Assembly (NCBI RefSeq): GCF_000195335.1
Contig: NC_015387.1
Span: forward strand, 744,001 to 808,000
From: Marinithermus hydrothermalis DSM 14884
Lineage (GTDB): Bacteria; Deinococcota; Deinococci; Deinococcales; Marinithermaceae
DNA: 64,000 nt
Reading direction: 5' to 3'
The first letter of the stretch is position 1. Every line of letters begins with the position of its first letter. Below are positions 39,094-49,806 of this stretch, piece by piece. The position numbers and the translations under genes were made by a program. The notes under the pieces were generated by a model, which saw nothing but the letters and a program-made list of their open reading frames with translations, did no database searches and was not told the DNA's origin.

Positions 39094-40365
39094 ATGCTAA
39101 AGACGGCCTATGAACCCCCCGGAGATAGCGGGCTGTGGCAGTTGTTCCTGGAGAACCTCGAGCGGACCTTACACCACACACGCACCCACCCCGCGACGGT
39201 GGAGTACCTGATTCACCCCAGACGCACCCTCACCTTATCCGTGCCGGTCCGAATGGATGACGGCACGGTTCGTTTTTTCACAGGGTACCGGGTGGTGCAC
39301 AACATCGCCCGGGGGCCCTCCAAGGGGGGGGTCCGGTACCACCCGGCCGTGACGATGGGGGAGACCGTAGGGCTTGCGGCCTGGATGACCCTAAAGTGCG
39401 GCGTCTTCCGCTTGCCGTATGGGGGGGCGGCCGGCGGGGTAGCCGTGGATCCCCGAGAGCTCTCCCCCCGGGAGCTCGAGCGCTTGTCGCGCCGGTACGT
39501 CGCGGAGCTGGTGGACGTGATCGGCCCCGACTCGGACATTCTGGGACCGGACCTGGGGACGGACGAGCGGGTGATGGCCTGGTTCATGGATACTTACTCC
39601 ATGACGAAGGGGTACACCTCTCCGGGCGTGGTGACCGGGAAGCCGCTCCAACTTGGGGGTACGGCAGGCCGCGGGGACGCTGCGGGGCGCGGGATCGTGT
39701 ACGTGCTGGAGGAGACGGCGCGGCGGTCCGGGCACCCGTTTAAGGGCGCGACCGTTGCGGTGCAGGGGTTCGGTAAGGTCGGGCGTACCGCGGCTGGGTT
39801 GCTTCACCAGGCGGGGCTTAAGGTCGTGGCGGTCTCGACCCGTACCGTGGGGGTGTACAACCCCAAGGGGCTGGATATCCCCGATGTGGCCCGTTATTAC
39901 CAGGAGAACGGGTTCTTGCAAGGGTATCCGGGAGCGGAGGAGATCAGCAACGACGAGTTGTTGGCGTTAGAGGTGGACTACCTCATCCCCGCGGCTTTCG
40001 AGAATGTGGTGCATCGGGAGAATGCACGTGAAGTGCGGGCCAAGGTCGTGATTGAGGGGGCGAACGCCCCGCTCACGGGCGAAGCGGACGAGATCCTGCG
40101 GGAGCGCGGGGTCCTGGTCGTGCCGGATATCGTAGCGAACGGCGGTGGGGTGGTGGTCTCGTACCTGGAGTGGGTGCAGAACTTCTCCATGTTCTTCTGG
40201 ACGGAAGCCGAGGTGCAGCAGAAGCTCCGCGAGGTGATGCAGCGCACGCTGGACGAGGTGTGGAGCATCGCTGAGCGGGACAAGATCGACCTGCGCCTGG
40301 CGGCTTACGTGTTGAGCGTGACCCGTATTAACGAAGCGACCAAGTTGAGGGGTGTGTACCCGTGA
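39094..40365 (+). CDS. gdhA: Glutamate dehydrogenase regulatory subunit, GdhA-like pseudoenzyme
   Basis: 423 residues, GDH fold. The catalytic-lysine motif PYGGGKGG is changed to PYGGAAGG (residues 109-115), so Ala113 replaces the catalytic Lys. The two other substrate lysines are kept (GPSKGG, MTLK). NAD-domain VQGFGKVG is present. In Thermus thermophilus a catalytically inactive GdhA joins GdhB and gives leucine activation; gene order is the same. I infer that role here. GGAGG lies before the ATG. Confidence 0.9.
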   Translation: MLKTAYEPPGDSGLWQLFLENLERTLHHTRTHPATVEYLIHPRRTLTLSVPVRMDDGTVRFFTGYRVVHNIARGPSKGGVRYHPAVTMGETVGLAAWMTLKCGVFRLPYGGAAGGVAVDPRELSPRELERLSRRYVAELVDVIGPDSDILGPDLGTDERVMAWFMDTYSMTKGYTSPGVVTGKPLQLGGTAGRGDAAGRGIVYVLEETARRSGHPFKGATVAVQGFGKVGRTAAGLLHQAGLKVVAVSTRTVGVYNPKGLDIPDVARYYQENGFLQGYPGAEEISNDELLALEVDYLIPAAFENVVHRENAREVRAKVVIEGANAPLTGEADEILRERGVLVVPDIVANGGGVVVSYLEWVQNFSMFFWTEAEVQQKLREVMQRTLDEVWSIAERDKIDLRLAAYVLSVTRINEATKLRGVYP

Positions 40366-41639
40366 GAGAGGCGACGCTTTCTTACCTCAAGGAAGAGACG
40401 ATGGGGCCTTGGGAGATCTATCTCGCGCAGGTGGATCGCGTGATTCCCTACTTGGGAAAGCTGGCGTACTGGGCGGAAACCCTGAAGCGCCCCAAACGCG
40501 TCCTGATCGTGGACGTGCCCATCCACTTAGACGACGGCACCGTAGCGCACTTCGAGGGGTACCGGGTCCATCACAACACTTCCCGAGGGCCGGCCAAGGG
40601 CGGGGTACGCTTCCACCCCGACGTCACGCTCTCCGAGGTCATGGCCCTGGCGGCTTGGATGACGATCAAGAACGCCGCGGTCGGGTTGCCGTATGGCGGG
40701 GGTAAGGGCGGCATCCGGGTGGATCCCACCAAGCTCTCCCCGGGGGAGCTCGAGCGCCTGACCCGCCGCTACACCTCCGAGATCGGGATCCTCCTCGCGC
40801 CCGAGAAGGACATCCCCGCTCCGGACGTGGGGACGGGCCAGCGGGAGATGGCCTGGATGATGGACACCTACTCCATGAATATCGGGCGTACCGCGCCGGG
40901 GGTGGTGACCGGGAAGCCCATCGCGGTCGGGGGGTCGCTCGGCCGCCAGGACGCGACGGGGAACGGGGTGTTCTACACGGCGGCCGCTGCGGCGCAGAAG
41001 ATCGGGCTGGAGATCGAAGGCAGCCGCGTGGTGATCCAGGGCTTTGGTAACGTGGGGAACGCCGCGGCGCGGGCCTTCCACGATCACGGCGCGCGGCTCG
41101 TGGCGGTCTCCGACGTGACCGGAGCGATCATCAACGAGGGGGGGATTGACCCGTATGATCTCCTGCGCCACGTGCAGGAGAACGGCGGGGTGCGCGGGTA
41201 CCCGAAGGCGGAGCCGTTGCCGGCCGCGGAGCTCTTCCACGTGCCGTGCGAGTTCTTGGTTCCCGCAGCGCTCGAGAAGCAGATCACCGAGCAGAACGCC
41301 TGGCGCATCCAGACCAAGATCGTGGTGGAAGGTGCGAACGGCCCCACGACCCCCGCGGCGGACGATATCCTCTCCGAGCGCGGCATCGTGGTGGTGCCGG
41401 ACGTAATCGCAAACGCCGGAGGCGTGACGGTCTCGTACTTTGAGTGGGTGCAGGACTTTAACTCGTACTTCTGGAGCGAGGAGGAGATCAACCGGAATCT
41501 GCGCCGCGTACTCCAGGATGCTTTTGAGGCGGTCTGGCAGGTGCACGAGGAGAAGCGGGTTACCCTGCGCACGGCGGCGTACATCGTCGCGGCCACGCGG
41601 GTCCTCGAGGCCCGCGCGCTGCGCGGGTTGTACCCGTAA
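40362..41639 (+). CDS. gdhB: Glutamate dehydrogenase, catalytic subunit
   Basis: 425 residues. Complete active site: [17 protein letters not shown], and PYGGGKGG with the catalytic Lys115; [13 protein letters not shown] is the dinucleotide motif. Interconverts glutamate and 2-oxoglutarate with ammonia. Coupled to gdhA by a 4-bp overlap. A stable hairpin (41663-41685) follows. Confidence 0.95.
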   Translation: MREATLSYLKEETMGPWEIYLAQVDRVIPYLGKLAYWAETLKRPKRVLIVDVPIHLDDGTVAHFEGYRVHHNTSRGPAKGGVRFHPDVTLSEVMALAAWMTIKNAAVGLPYGGGKGGIRVDPTKLSPGELERLTRRYTSEIGILLAPEKDIPAPDVGTGQREMAWMMDTYSMNIGRTAPGVVTGKPIAVGGSLGRQDATGNGVFYTAAAAAQKIGLEIEGSRVVIQGFGNVGNAAARAFHDHGARLVAVSDVTGAIINEGGIDPYDLLRHVQENGGVRGYPKAEPLPAAELFHVPCEFLVPAALEKQITEQNAWRIQTKIVVEGANGPTTPAADDILSERGIVVVPDVIANAGGVTVSYFEWVQDFNSYFWSEEEINRNLRRVLQDAFEAVWQVHEEKRVTLRTAAYIVAATRVLEARALRGLYP

Positions 41640-41662
41640 CGGGACCGGGGATGCGGGTTCCT

Positions 41663-41685
41663 GGCCCCGGCCTCGTGCCGGGGCC
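41663..41685 (+). terminator. Hairpin after gdhB
   Basis: GGCCCCGGC/GCCGGGGCC, 9-bp stem, 5-nt loop, no T-run. It lies just before the TATGCT box of the next gene. Confidence 0.5.
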
Positions 41686-41692
41686 GATGCCC

Positions 41693-41698
41693 TATGCT
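41693..41698 (+). promoter_or_regulatory. -10 box of GNAT gene, leaderless type
   Basis: TATGCT, 6 nt before ATG 41705. Confidence 0.55.
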
Positions 41699-41704
41699 AG
41701 GAGT

Positions 41705-42274
41705 ATGGCGGCCCAGGTGATGCCCGAGGACTGGCCGCACTGGGGGCGGGTGGTCCTCAAGCCGTTTGCCGTGGGGCTTACCGATGAGGAGTGGCGCCGG
41801 TTCTACGAGTGCTTCAGAGACCCTGAGATCGCGGCGTGGAACGGCAACCGACCCCTCCGGATGCCCTTGTGGTTGTTTAAGCGCGTGGTGCTTGGCGAGC
41901 TGAAGCGCGGGGATCGGTTGGGGTTCGGCATTCTGGATGAGCACGGTGAATGGATCGGTACGATCGAGCTGTACGACATGACCGTGCGTGAGGCGACGCT
42001 CGGCATCATCATTGGGGCTAAGGACCGCTGGGGACACGGGTACGGCACGGAGGCGGTACGGGCTTTGCTCGCCTACGCCTTCGAGCGGCTGGGGCTCGAG
42101 CGGGTGCGCTTAAAGACCTTCCGGCACAACCTGCGGGCCCGGCGCGCCTTTGAGAAGGCGGGGTTCCGGCTGGTGCGCTTCGAGCCGTTGCCCGGCGGCA
42201 AGGAGGACGCGCACATGGAGGTATCGCGGGAGGAGTGGGATGCGGCTCTGGGTTCCGGAGGGCACCAAAGCTAA
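41705..42274 (+). CDS. GNAT acetyltransferase, RimJ/RimL type
   Basis: 189 residues. Acetyl-CoA loop RWGHGYGTEAVRALLAYAF and the LRARRAFEKAGFR segment are typical of RimJ/RimL-like N-acetyltransferases. Substrate unknown (protein N-termini, aminoglycoside-like or polyamine are family options). Overlaps the next gene by 35 bp. Confidence 0.85.
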   Translation: MAAQVMPEDWPHWGRVVLKPFAVGLTDEEWRRFYECFRDPEIAAWNGNRPLRMPLWLFKRVVLGELKRGDRLGFGILDEHGEWIGTIELYDMTVREATLGIIIGAKDRWGHGYGTEAVRALLAYAFERLGLERVRLKTFRHNLRARRAFEKAGFRLVRFEPLPGGKEDAHMEVSREEWDAALGSGGHQS

Positions 42275-43151
42275 GTACCTGGAGGGCCTCCCGGAGGAAG
42301 TCGAGGTGGGGTACTTCCCCAAGGAAGGCCCCTTCCCGGACGAGATCGAGACGGTGGAGTTCCTGGTGCCGCCCTTTGGGCAGCGCGACCGGGTGCAGGA
42401 GGCCCTAGCCCGCATGCCGCGCCTGAGGGTCGTGCAGACCCTGTCAGCCGGTGTGGATTGGATTTTGCCGCTCGTGCCTCCAGGCGTGACGCTTGCGGAC
42501 GCCCGGGGGGTGCACGACACCCCGGTCGCGGAGTGGGTGGTCGGGGCGATTCTCGCCATGTACAAGCGCTTCCCGGAGTTCCGGGATTTCCAGAGGCGGT
42601 CGCGCTGGGAGCCCTTGAAGCTCGCGGACCTCGAGGGGCAGGTCGTGCTCATCCTGGGGTACGGTTCGATCGGGGAGGCGGTGGAAGCCCGGCTGAAGCC
42701 TTTTGGGGTGCGGGTCCTTCGGGTGGCGCGCAGGCCCCGGCCGGGCGTCCACCCTCCCGAAATGCTGGCGGCGCTGCTGCCTGAGGCGGACGTGGTGGTG
42801 CTTTTGCTTCCGCTCACCCGGGAGACCGAAGGGATGGTGGACGCGCGCTTCCTCGCGCGGATGAAGCCCGGCGCGTTGCTGGTGAACGCGGCGCGCGGCC
42901 GGGTGGTACGGACCCCGGCGCTGCTAGAGGCGTTGGAGGCTGGCCGGATCCGCGCGGTTCTTGACGTGACGGACCCCGAGCCTTTACCCGAGGACCACCC
43001 CTTGTGGCGTGCTCCAGGCGTGTACATCACGCCGCACGTGGCCGGCTCGAGCCCGCGCTTTCTCGCGCGGGCCTATGCCCTGGTGCGCGAGCAGGTGTGC
43101 CGTTACCTCGAGGGGCGGCCGCTGCGTAACGTGGTGCGTGAGGGGTATTAA
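42240..43151 (+). CDS. D-isomer specific 2-hydroxyacid dehydrogenase
   Basis: 303 residues from the ATG at 42240. NAD motif ILGYGSIGEAVEARL, the catalytic Arg in NAARGRVV, Glu in DPEPLPEDHP and His in ITPHVAGSS. The catalytic domain is short and no ACT domain is present, so this is not a full-length phosphoglycerate dehydrogenase; glyoxylate/hydroxypyruvate reductase-like activity is equally possible. Confidence 0.88.
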   Translation: MRLWVPEGTKAKYLEGLPEEVEVGYFPKEGPFPDEIETVEFLVPPFGQRDRVQEALARMPRLRVVQTLSAGVDWILPLVPPGVTLADARGVHDTPVAEWVVGAILAMYKRFPEFRDFQRRSRWEPLKLADLEGQVVLILGYGSIGEAVEARLKPFGVRVLRVARRPRPGVHPPEMLAALLPEADVVVLLLPLTRETEGMVDARFLARMKPGALLVNAARGRVVRTPALLEALEAGRIRAVLDVTDPEPLPEDHPLWRAPGVYITPHVAGSSPRFLARAYALVREQVCRYLEGRPLRNVVREGY

Positions 43152-43236
43152 GGACGCTTGGGTGGGTTTGGGTCGCGAGTGTACACAAGGCGCACGCGGG
43201 TTTGGTAGGCTGGGAGCAATTACAGGAGGGGTCGGG

Positions 43237-46032
43237 ATGGAGCTGGAGTTGAAGCGCTACCTGCGCCAGTACTACCACGTTGATGCGCCTGTGGCTCCGG
43301 GAAGGTTTGAGGCGGAGCTGGCCAAACGAATTGGGGCGCCTAAACGCCGAAAACCCGTGCTGCAAGCGTGGCGGCGCTACCTGCACACGCCGGGGCAAGA
43401 CTCGGTCCGAAGTTTTTACGGCACGGTCCTAGCCCACACGCGCGAGCGGTTAGAAGCGCTGGTGTACGCTCTGCACTATCCTTTCCTGCAGTTCTACGCG
43501 GAGACGATTCCCGAGCACCTGCCCGAGACCGGACGGGTCCTCGAGGTGGGCGCGTTCACCGGCGCGCTGGTGAACTACCTGGCTCTCGCGCGGCCCGAGC
43601 TGGAGTGGCACGCCTTGGATCCGGTCGAGGCCGCAGTTCAGGCAGGCCGAGCGTACAGCGAACGCATCGGGGTACGGGTCGCGTGGCACGCCGGATGGTT
43701 CGAAACGTGGCGGCCCGAACAACCCTTTGACGCGGTGTTGCTCTTGAGCGTGCTGCCGGAAGGCTACCTGACCGCGGACCTCGAGCCCACGCTCGAGGCC
43801 GAGGCTTTTTACACGCACTTTGCCTTTTTCGAGCGCTTCAAGGCCCTTGAGGGCATGCTGCGGCCGGGTGGAACCGTGGTGTACGGCCACGGTCCGTTCC
43901 TTGGGAAGAACGCCGAGGCGACCGCGCAGGGATTGGAGGCGCTGGGGTTTAGCGAGGTGGGCTTTGTCGGGAAGGGGGATTACGTGCTCGTGGTGGGACG
44001 TATGCCCGAGGCGTTGCGTGTGGTGCGGCCCGCGCGTCGGGAAGCGCAACCCTCCCAAGAACCCCCGGCCCGGACGGTGGACGAGGCGACGGTGCAGGCT
44101 TTGCTCGAGGCCGAGGACTACGCGACGGTCCTCGCCACAGTTCCTGAGGATGCCGACGGAACGCTCGCGTACGCGCGGGGCCGAGCGCTGTTCGCGCTCG
44201 GGCGGTACGCGGAAGCCCTGGGGCCGCTGCAACGCGCGCACGTAGAGGCCGCCGAGCACCTTAGGCTCCTGGCCCTTGTGGAGCTTGGGCGTTATCGGGA
44301 GGCGCTGCCCCAGCTGGAACGCCTGGGCGGGCGCGGCGATACGTTTGCCCTGGCCCTTGGTCGAGCGTACCTGGGGGTAGGGCGAATCGAGGACGCGATC
44401 CGGGTCCTGTGGCGGGTGCGGGAGGTTGGGGGAGAGGCGTACCTCGAGCAGGCCTTGGATCAGCTCGCGAGCCGCGCCTTCCGGTTCCTCAGGGAGGGCC
44501 AGTACGTGGAGGCCAGCCGCCGGGTGGAGTTTGTGGAGGACCTGTCCCCCGCGTTGCTCGGGCGGGACCTGTTGTACCTGGGGCTGCAAGCGGCGCTGGA
44601 GCAGGGGCTGTGGGGGCGTGCCGAACGGTACGCCCAGCGGCTGTACGATCTGGGGGAGGCGATCGGGGCGGTGGGGTTGGCTTTCGCGCGCCTTAAGGCC
44701 CGCACTCCCGAAGCGCTCGAGAGCGTGCGCTTAAGGGAGTTGAAGGCGGTCGAGCCGTACCTCACCGACGCGGTGGCGCGCCGGGAGGAACCCATGGCCG
44801 TGCTGGCCCTCGGGCTCTTGCGTTACCGGGAGGGCCGGCACGAGGAGGCGGCGTACTTTCTCGAGCGGGCGGCCCGCGAAGGCCGAGGGGATATGGTCGG
44901 GATCGCCTACCACTACCTCGCTTTGGCGCGCCGCGCCTTAAAGCACCCCATTCAAAGCATTCTGGGGGAGCACAAACGCGCGCATGCGTACCGTCCCTAC
45001 CCGGCCGGGGCGCTCTTCGCGATGGCGCAGGAGGCGTTGGAAGCAGGCGAGGCCGTGCTCGCGCGGGAGTTCTTGAGCTACGTGCGGGACGCGGGGCTGG
45101 AGCACCTGCCCGCCGAGGAGACCGTGAAGCTCGTGCGATTGGTCGAGGCCCTCGAGGGTCCCTGGGAGGCGTTCTGCGTGCTTTCCGGGGCGCTAGAACG
45201 CACCCTGACGCCCACCCGCGAGCACCTCGAGCTCGCCTACCGCCTCTCGCGTAACTTCCGCGAGAGCGAGGAGGCGGAACGCGTACGCACCGAGTACCTC
45301 ACCGCCTTGTACCGCGCGGGGGAGCGCGACCGGGTCGAGGCGTTGTTGCGGGAGGAGCTCGCCGCCCGGCCCGCTGCGGTGGAGGTGTTGTTTGACCTGG
45401 CGGAGCACCTCGAGGGGGAGGGGCGCTACCAGGAAGCGGCAGAGGTGTGGAAGCAGGCCCTCGAGGTCGCGTACTACCGCGAGAAGGACCTGGACCTCGC
45501 GCGGGAGGTGCTGCGGAACCTGCTCTTTTTGAACCCGCACGATCCTGAGCTCGAGCTGTACCTGGAGGAATTGAAGGCAACCGCTAAGGCGCTCGCGCGG
45601 CTCGAGGCGAAGCCGGACCCGCTCGCGGAGAAGACGCCGGAGGGGATCGTGCAGGAGGGGGTGCCCCGCTTTCACGGGGAGTACCTGGTGGTCGTGGGGG
45701 GGCATACCCAGCTCCGGAGCCGGTTAACGCCCGTGATGGAACGGGCTGGGTTGGTGGTGGACTGGTTTGACTCGGACTCCACCACCGCGGCGCGCGAGAC
45801 CCTGAAGCGCATTCAGAACCGGTTGGTCCGGGCGCATGGGGTGATGATCGTCTCGAGTTACGTGGGGCACGATTTATCCGAGCCGATCCGGGAGGAGGCC
45901 CTGCGCCTTGGGGTTCCGGTGTATATCACGCCAGGGCGAGCTCGGGGAGTTACGGGATTCTTGCGGGCTTTGCGGGAGTTCGCGCCGCAGGTGTATAAGA
46001 AGGCGCTGGAGGACTCGCCGCCTACGGCGTGA
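43237..46032 (+). CDS. Large protein with methyltransferase-like, helical-repeat and DUF2325-like domains
   Basis: 931 residues from the ATG at 43237 (AGGAGG upstream). Residues about 85-245 resemble a class I methyltransferase ([17 protein letters not shown] at 99-115, then [14 protein letters not shown]). About 280-800 is a run of TPR-like helices (for example [21 protein letters not shown]). Residues 816-931 form a separate alpha/beta domain ([50 protein letters not shown]) with the pattern of DUF2325. Role unknown. It sits between a hydroxyacid dehydrogenase and tkt without evident operon partners. Confidence 0.8.
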   Translation: MELELKRYLRQYYHVDAPVAPGRFEAELAKRIGAPKRRKPVLQAWRRYLHTPGQDSVRSFYGTVLAHTRERLEALVYALHYPFLQFYAETIPEHLPETGRVLEVGAFTGALVNYLALARPELEWHALDPVEAAVQAGRAYSERIGVRVAWHAGWFETWRPEQPFDAVLLLSVLPEGYLTADLEPTLEAEAFYTHFAFFERFKALEGMLRPGGTVVYGHGPFLGKNAEATAQGLEALGFSEVGFVGKGDYVLVVGRMPEALRVVRPARREAQPSQEPPARTVDEATVQALLEAEDYATVLATVPEDADGTLAYARGRALFALGRYAEALGPLQRAHVEAAEHLRLLALVELGRYREALPQLERLGGRGDTFALALGRAYLGVGRIEDAIRVLWRVREVGGEAYLEQALDQLASRAFRFLREGQYVEASRRVEFVEDLSPALLGRDLLYLGLQAALEQGLWGRAERYAQRLYDLGEAIGAVGLAFARLKARTPEALESVRLRELKAVEPYLTDAVARREEPMAVLALGLLRYREGRHEEAAYFLERAAREGRGDMVGIAYHYLALARRALKHPIQSILGEHKRAHAYRPYPAGALFAMAQEALEAGEAVLAREFLSYVRDAGLEHLPAEETVKLVRLVEALEGPWEAFCVLSGALERTLTPTREHLELAYRLSRNFRESEEAERVRTEYLTALYRAGERDRVEALLREELAARPAAVEVLFDLAEHLEGEGRYQEAAEVWKQALEVAYYREKDLDLAREVLRNLLFLNPHDPELELYLEELKATAKALARLEAKPDPLAEKTPEGIVQEGVPRFHGEYLVVVGGHTQLRSRLTPVMERAGLVVDWFDSDSTTAARETLKRIQNRLVRAHGVMIVSSYVGHDLSEPIREEALRLGVPVYITPGRARGVTGFLRALREFAPQVYKKALEDSPPTA

Positions 46033-46044
46033 TGCAGCGACTGG

Positions 46045-46050
46045 TATCAT
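46045..46050 (+). promoter_or_regulatory. -10 box of tkt, leaderless type
   Basis: TATCAT, 7 nt before the ATG at 46058. Confidence 0.55.
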
Positions 46051-46057
46051 GGGCCGT

Positions 46058-48058
46058 ATGACGCGTGCGGTGACGGAGATCGAAAACCTCGCTATCAACG
46101 CGATTCGCTTCCTCGCGGTGGACGCGGTGGAGCAGGCCCAATCCGGCCACCCGGGGGCCCCCATGGGGCTGGCGCCGGTGGCGTACGTGCTGTGGCACGA
46201 GTTCTTAAAACACAATCCCCAGGACCCCACCTGGCCGGACCGTGATCGGTTCGTGCTTTCGGCGGGGCACGCTTCGATGTTGCTATACAGCCTGCTGCAC
46301 CTGAGCGGGTACGACCTGCCCCTGGAGGAGCTTAAGCGGTTTCGTCAGTGGGGCTCCAGAACTCCGGGGCACCCCGAGTACGGGCACACGCCGGGCGTAG
46401 AGGTCACCACGGGTCCCTTGGGGCAGGGGATCTCCACCGCGGTGGGGATGGCCCTGGCGGAGAAGAAGCTCGCCGCGGAGTTTAACCGCGAGGGGCTCCG
46501 GATCGTGGATCACTACACCTACGTCATCGCCTCGGACGGGGACCTGATGGAGGGGGTGGCTTCGGAGGCCAGCTCCCTCGCGGGGCACTGGGGGCTCGGC
46601 AAGCTGATCGTCATCTGGGACGACAACCGCGTCTCGATCGACGGGAGCACCGACCTGGCCTTCCGCGAGGACGTCCTGCAGCGGTACGCGGCGTACGGGT
46701 GGCACACGCTCCGCGTGGAGGACGGCAACGACCTCGACGCCCTCCGCGACGCGATCCGTAAGGCGCGGGCCGAGACCGAACGCCCCACGCTGATCGCGGT
46801 GCGGACCCATATCGGGTACGGCAGCCCCAAGCAAGACTCCGCCGAGGCCCACGGCGCGCCCTTAGGTCCGGAGGCCGTAGCCGCGGCACGTGAGGCGCTC
46901 GGCTGGCCGTACGCGCCGTTCGAGGTGCCCGAGGCAGTGTACGTGCACATGCGCCAAGCCGTGGAGAAGGGCATGGCGGCCCAGGAGGTTTGGGAGCAAC
47001 GGCTCGAGGCCTACCTGGAGCGTTTCCCCGAGCTCGGGACGGAGTTCGTGCGTCGCGTGATCGAACGCCGCCTGCCCGAGGGGTGGGATGCCGAGATGCC
47101 GCGGTTTACGCCCGGAGCGAAGGTCGCGACGCGCAAGGCGAGCGGTCAGGTGCTCGCGGCGATCGCGCCGAGACTGCCTGAGCTCGTGGGGGGGTCGGCC
47201 GACCTCACGCCTTCCAACAACACGCAAGTTCCCGGGATGGAGGACTTTACGCCTGAACGCCCCACGGGCCGCTACGTGCACTACGGGGTGCGCGAGCACG
47301 CGATGGGGGCGATCATGAACGGGCTCTGCCTGCACGGCGGGTACCGACCGTACGGCGGCACCTTCCTCATCTTCTCCGACTACATGCGCCCCCCGGTGCG
47401 GCTCGCGGCCTTGATGGGCGTGGCGCCGATCTATGTTTGGACGCACGACTCGATCGGGTTAGGGGAGGACGGCCCCACGCACCAACCGGTGGAGCACTTG
47501 ATGGGGCTTCGGGCAATGCCGAACCTCTGGGTGATTCGCCCGGCCGACGCGACGGAGGTCCCGTACGCTTGGAAGCTCGCCTTGGAGCGCACCGACGGCC
47601 CGGTCGGGATCGTCCTGACCCGCCAGGGGCTGCCGGTCATCGACCGGGAACGGTACGCGGCTGCGGAGGGCGTGCTCCGGGGCGGGTACGTGCTCGCGGA
47701 CGCACCCCGACCGGACGCCGTGATCGTCGCGACCGGAAGCGAGGTGCACCTGGCGCTCGCCGCGCGCGAACGCCTGCAGGCGGAGGGGGTTGCGGTGCGG
47801 GTGGTGAGCCTGCCTTGCTGGGAGGTGTTCGAGCAGCAGGATGCGGCCTACCGCCTCGAGGTCCTTCCCCCGGAGGTGCCCACGCTCGCGGTCGAGGCGG
47901 GGGTGGCCTTGGGTTGGGAGCGCTACGCGGACGCTGTGGTGAGCCTCGAGCGCTTTGGGGCTTCGGCGCCGGGAGGCGTGTTGTTTGAACGCTTCGGGTT
48001 TACGGTGGAGCGCGTGGTAGCCCGTGTGCGGGAGTTGTTGGGGGCGGCGCATGGTTAG
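46058..48058 (+). CDS. tkt: Transketolase
   Basis: 666 residues from the ATG at 46058; in-frame starts upstream lie in the previous gene. Thiamine-diphosphate motif [32 protein letters not shown]-type (GDG at about 158), catalytic-Glu region YGVREHAMG, and the C-terminal domain [16 protein letters not shown]. Moves two-carbon units in the pentose phosphate pathway. Confidence 0.97.
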   Translation: MTRAVTEIENLAINAIRFLAVDAVEQAQSGHPGAPMGLAPVAYVLWHEFLKHNPQDPTWPDRDRFVLSAGHASMLLYSLLHLSGYDLPLEELKRFRQWGSRTPGHPEYGHTPGVEVTTGPLGQGISTAVGMALAEKKLAAEFNREGLRIVDHYTYVIASDGDLMEGVASEASSLAGHWGLGKLIVIWDDNRVSIDGSTDLAFREDVLQRYAAYGWHTLRVEDGNDLDALRDAIRKARAETERPTLIAVRTHIGYGSPKQDSAEAHGAPLGPEAVAAAREALGWPYAPFEVPEAVYVHMRQAVEKGMAAQEVWEQRLEAYLERFPELGTEFVRRVIERRLPEGWDAEMPRFTPGAKVATRKASGQVLAAIAPRLPELVGGSADLTPSNNTQVPGMEDFTPERPTGRYVHYGVREHAMGAIMNGLCLHGGYRPYGGTFLIFSDYMRPPVRLAALMGVAPIYVWTHDSIGLGEDGPTHQPVEHLMGLRAMPNLWVIRPADATEVPYAWKLALERTDGPVGIVLTRQGLPVIDRERYAAAEGVLRGGYVLADAPRPDAVIVATGSEVHLALAARERLQAEGVAVRVVSLPCWEVFEQQDAAYRLEVLPPEVPTLAVEAGVALGWERYADAVVSLERFGASAPGGVLFERFGFTVERVVARVRELLGAAHG

Positions 48059-48209
48059 TTTGCTTCTGGCGTTGACCTTGACCTTTGCCATGTTCGGCGG
48101 CGTGATCTTTGTGCTTTCCCTGCAACCTGAGGGGGCGAACCCTCGGGTGGCCTACGCCTTTTGGGGATTGGCCCTCCTCGCCCTTTTGGGGGCCTGGCTG
48201 GCGCGCTGA
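48051..48209 (+). CDS. Small two-helix membrane protein
   Basis: 52 residues from an ATG overlapping the tkt stop by 8 bp. Two hydrophobic helices (about 3-24 and 34-50). Unknown function; the tight coupling to tkt and the strong terminator right after its stop support a real gene. Confidence 0.6.
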   Translation: MVSLLLALTLTFAMFGGVIFVLSLQPEGANPRVAYAFWGLALLALLGAWLAR

Positions 48210-48213
48210 AGGA

Positions 48214-48245
48214 CCTTGGGCGCTTCTTAACGGAAGCGCCCAAGG
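48214..48245 (+). terminator. Terminator of tkt unit
   Basis: CCTTGGGCGCTTC and its complement form a perfect 13-bp stem with loop TTAACG, followed by CTTGCTTGTT. Confidence 0.75.
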
Positions 48246-48278
48246 CTTGCTTGTTGCCATGGGAGGGGCGAGGCACCG

Positions 48279-48284
48279 TAGAAT
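48279..48284 (+). promoter_or_regulatory. -10 box, leaderless type
   Basis: TAGAAT, 6 nt before GTG 48291. Confidence 0.6.
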
Positions 48285-48290
48285 CTAACC

Positions 48291-49190
48291 GTGCCAAAGC
48301 GAGTCGTTAGCGTTTCAATTGGTTCTTCTAAGCGGAACGCTCGAGCGGAGATCGAGGTCCTGGGGGAGACCTTTATCCTCGAGCGCATCGGTACCGACGG
48401 CAGCTTCGAGAAGGCCATCCAGCTCATCCAGGAGCTTGACGGGAAGGTGGACGCCTTCGGTCTGGGCGGGCTGGATCTGTACCTGTACGCGGCGGGGCGG
48501 CGCTATGCGATCCGGGACGCCCTGAAGCTCGCTCGAGCTGCGAAGAAAACGCCGGTCGTGGACGGATCGGGCCTCAAGCACACCCTGGAGCGGCGCGTGG
48601 TGCAACAGCTCGACGAGACCATCGGATGGCGGGGGCGCCGGGTGCTGATGACCGCGGGCGTGGACCGGTTTGGGATGGCGGAAGCGTTTTGGGAAGCGAA
48701 GGCTGACGTGCTGTATGGGGACTTCATCTTCGCTTTAGGGCTTCCGATCCCCCTCCGCACGCTGACTAGCCTGCAACTCTTGGCGCGTGTGCTTCTGCCC
48801 GTCTTCACGCAGCTGCCGTTTAAATGGCTGTACCCGACGGGGAGCAAGCAGGAAAAGCGCGTGCAGGACTGGCGCCGGCGGTATTATGACTGGGCGGAGG
48901 TGGTGGCGGGGGATTTCCTTTACATCAAGCGGTTCATGCCGGACGAGATGCACGGCAAGATCATCCTGGCGAACACCACCACGAAGGAGGATGTGGAGGA
49001 ACTCCGCGCGAAGGGCGTCAAGGCCCTGATCACCACCACCCCCCGCCTCAACGGCCGGAGTTTTGGAACGAACGTGATGGAGGCCTTCTTCGTGGCGCTC
49101 GCGGAGCGTTTTCCGTTGAGTGAGGCGGATTACCTGCACTATATCGAAGCGTTGGGGTTGAAGCCGGAGATCACGGAGCTCAACCCGTAA
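48291..49190 (+). CDS. Conserved protein of unknown function
   Basis: 299 residues from a leaderless GTG. Alpha/beta protein with GLGGLDLYLYAAGRRYAIRDA near 57-76, a central hydrophobic helix pair (LGLPIPLRTLTSLQLLARVLLPVF) that suggests membrane association, and KALITTTPRLNGRSFGTNVMEAFF near the end. I recall related proteins labelled quinate/shikimate dehydrogenase-like, but I see no convincing dinucleotide motif, so I leave it unnamed. Precedes efp by 24 bp. Confidence 0.7.
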   Translation: MPKRVVSVSIGSSKRNARAEIEVLGETFILERIGTDGSFEKAIQLIQELDGKVDAFGLGGLDLYLYAAGRRYAIRDALKLARAAKKTPVVDGSGLKHTLERRVVQQLDETIGWRGRRVLMTAGVDRFGMAEAFWEAKADVLYGDFIFALGLPIPLRTLTSLQLLARVLLPVFTQLPFKWLYPTGSKQEKRVQDWRRRYYDWAEVVAGDFLYIKRFMPDEMHGKIILANTTTKEDVEELRAKGVKALITTTPRLNGRSFGTNVMEAFFVALAERFPLSEADYLHYIEALGLKPEITELNP

Positions 49191-49214
49191 AATAGCAAGG
49201 ACGGAGGTTTGCGG

Positions 49215-49772
49215 ATGATCAGCGTGACTGAACTGCGACCTGGAGCGAAGGTAGAAATGGACGGCGGCCTGTGGGAGTGCTTGGAGTACCAGCACCAGAA
49301 GATCGGGCGCGGCGGCGCGAAGGTGGTCGCCAAGTTCAGGAACCTCGAGACCGGCACCATCATAGAGAAGACCTTTAACTCCGGGGAGAAGCTCAAGGAC
49401 ATCTTTGTAGAGGCCCGGGAGATGCAGTACCTGTACCCGGACGGGGACAGTTACGTCCTGATGGATTTGGAGACGTACGACCAGTACCCCGTTCCGGCCG
49501 GGGTGATGGGGGATGCGGCGAAGTTCGTGAAGGAAGGCATGACGGTGATCGCCGACGTGTATAACGGGCGCATCATCAAGGTGACGCCCCCTACTGTAGT
49601 GGAGTTGCAGGTCGTGGAGACGCCGCCCGGCGTGCGGGGCGACACGGTTTCGGGAGGCTCCAAGCCCGCGACCCTCGAGACTGGCGCCGTGGTGCAGGTA
49701 CCGCTGTTCATCGAGAGTGGTGAGGTGATCCGGATCGACACCCGTACGGGGGAGTACGTCGGACGGGCCTAG
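49215..49772 (+). CDS. efp: Elongation factor P
   Basis: 185 residues from ATG 49215 (GGAGG upstream; a TTG at 49209 is less likely). Three KOW/OB-type beta domains. The loop that reaches the peptidyl-tRNA carries Arg32 (KIGRGGAK), as in Thermus, not the Lys modified by EpmA. Relieves ribosome stalling at polyproline. Followed by accB and accC. Confidence 0.97.
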   Translation: MISVTELRPGAKVEMDGGLWECLEYQHQKIGRGGAKVVAKFRNLETGTIIEKTFNSGEKLKDIFVEAREMQYLYPDGDSYVLMDLETYDQYPVPAGVMGDAAKFVKEGMTVIADVYNGRIIKVTPPTVVELQVVETPPGVRGDTVSGGSKPATLETGAVVQVPLFIESGEVIRIDTRTGEYVGRA

Positions 49773-49806
49773 GCTCGAGCTGCGCAGCGTGTGAGGAGAG
49801 GTGATC

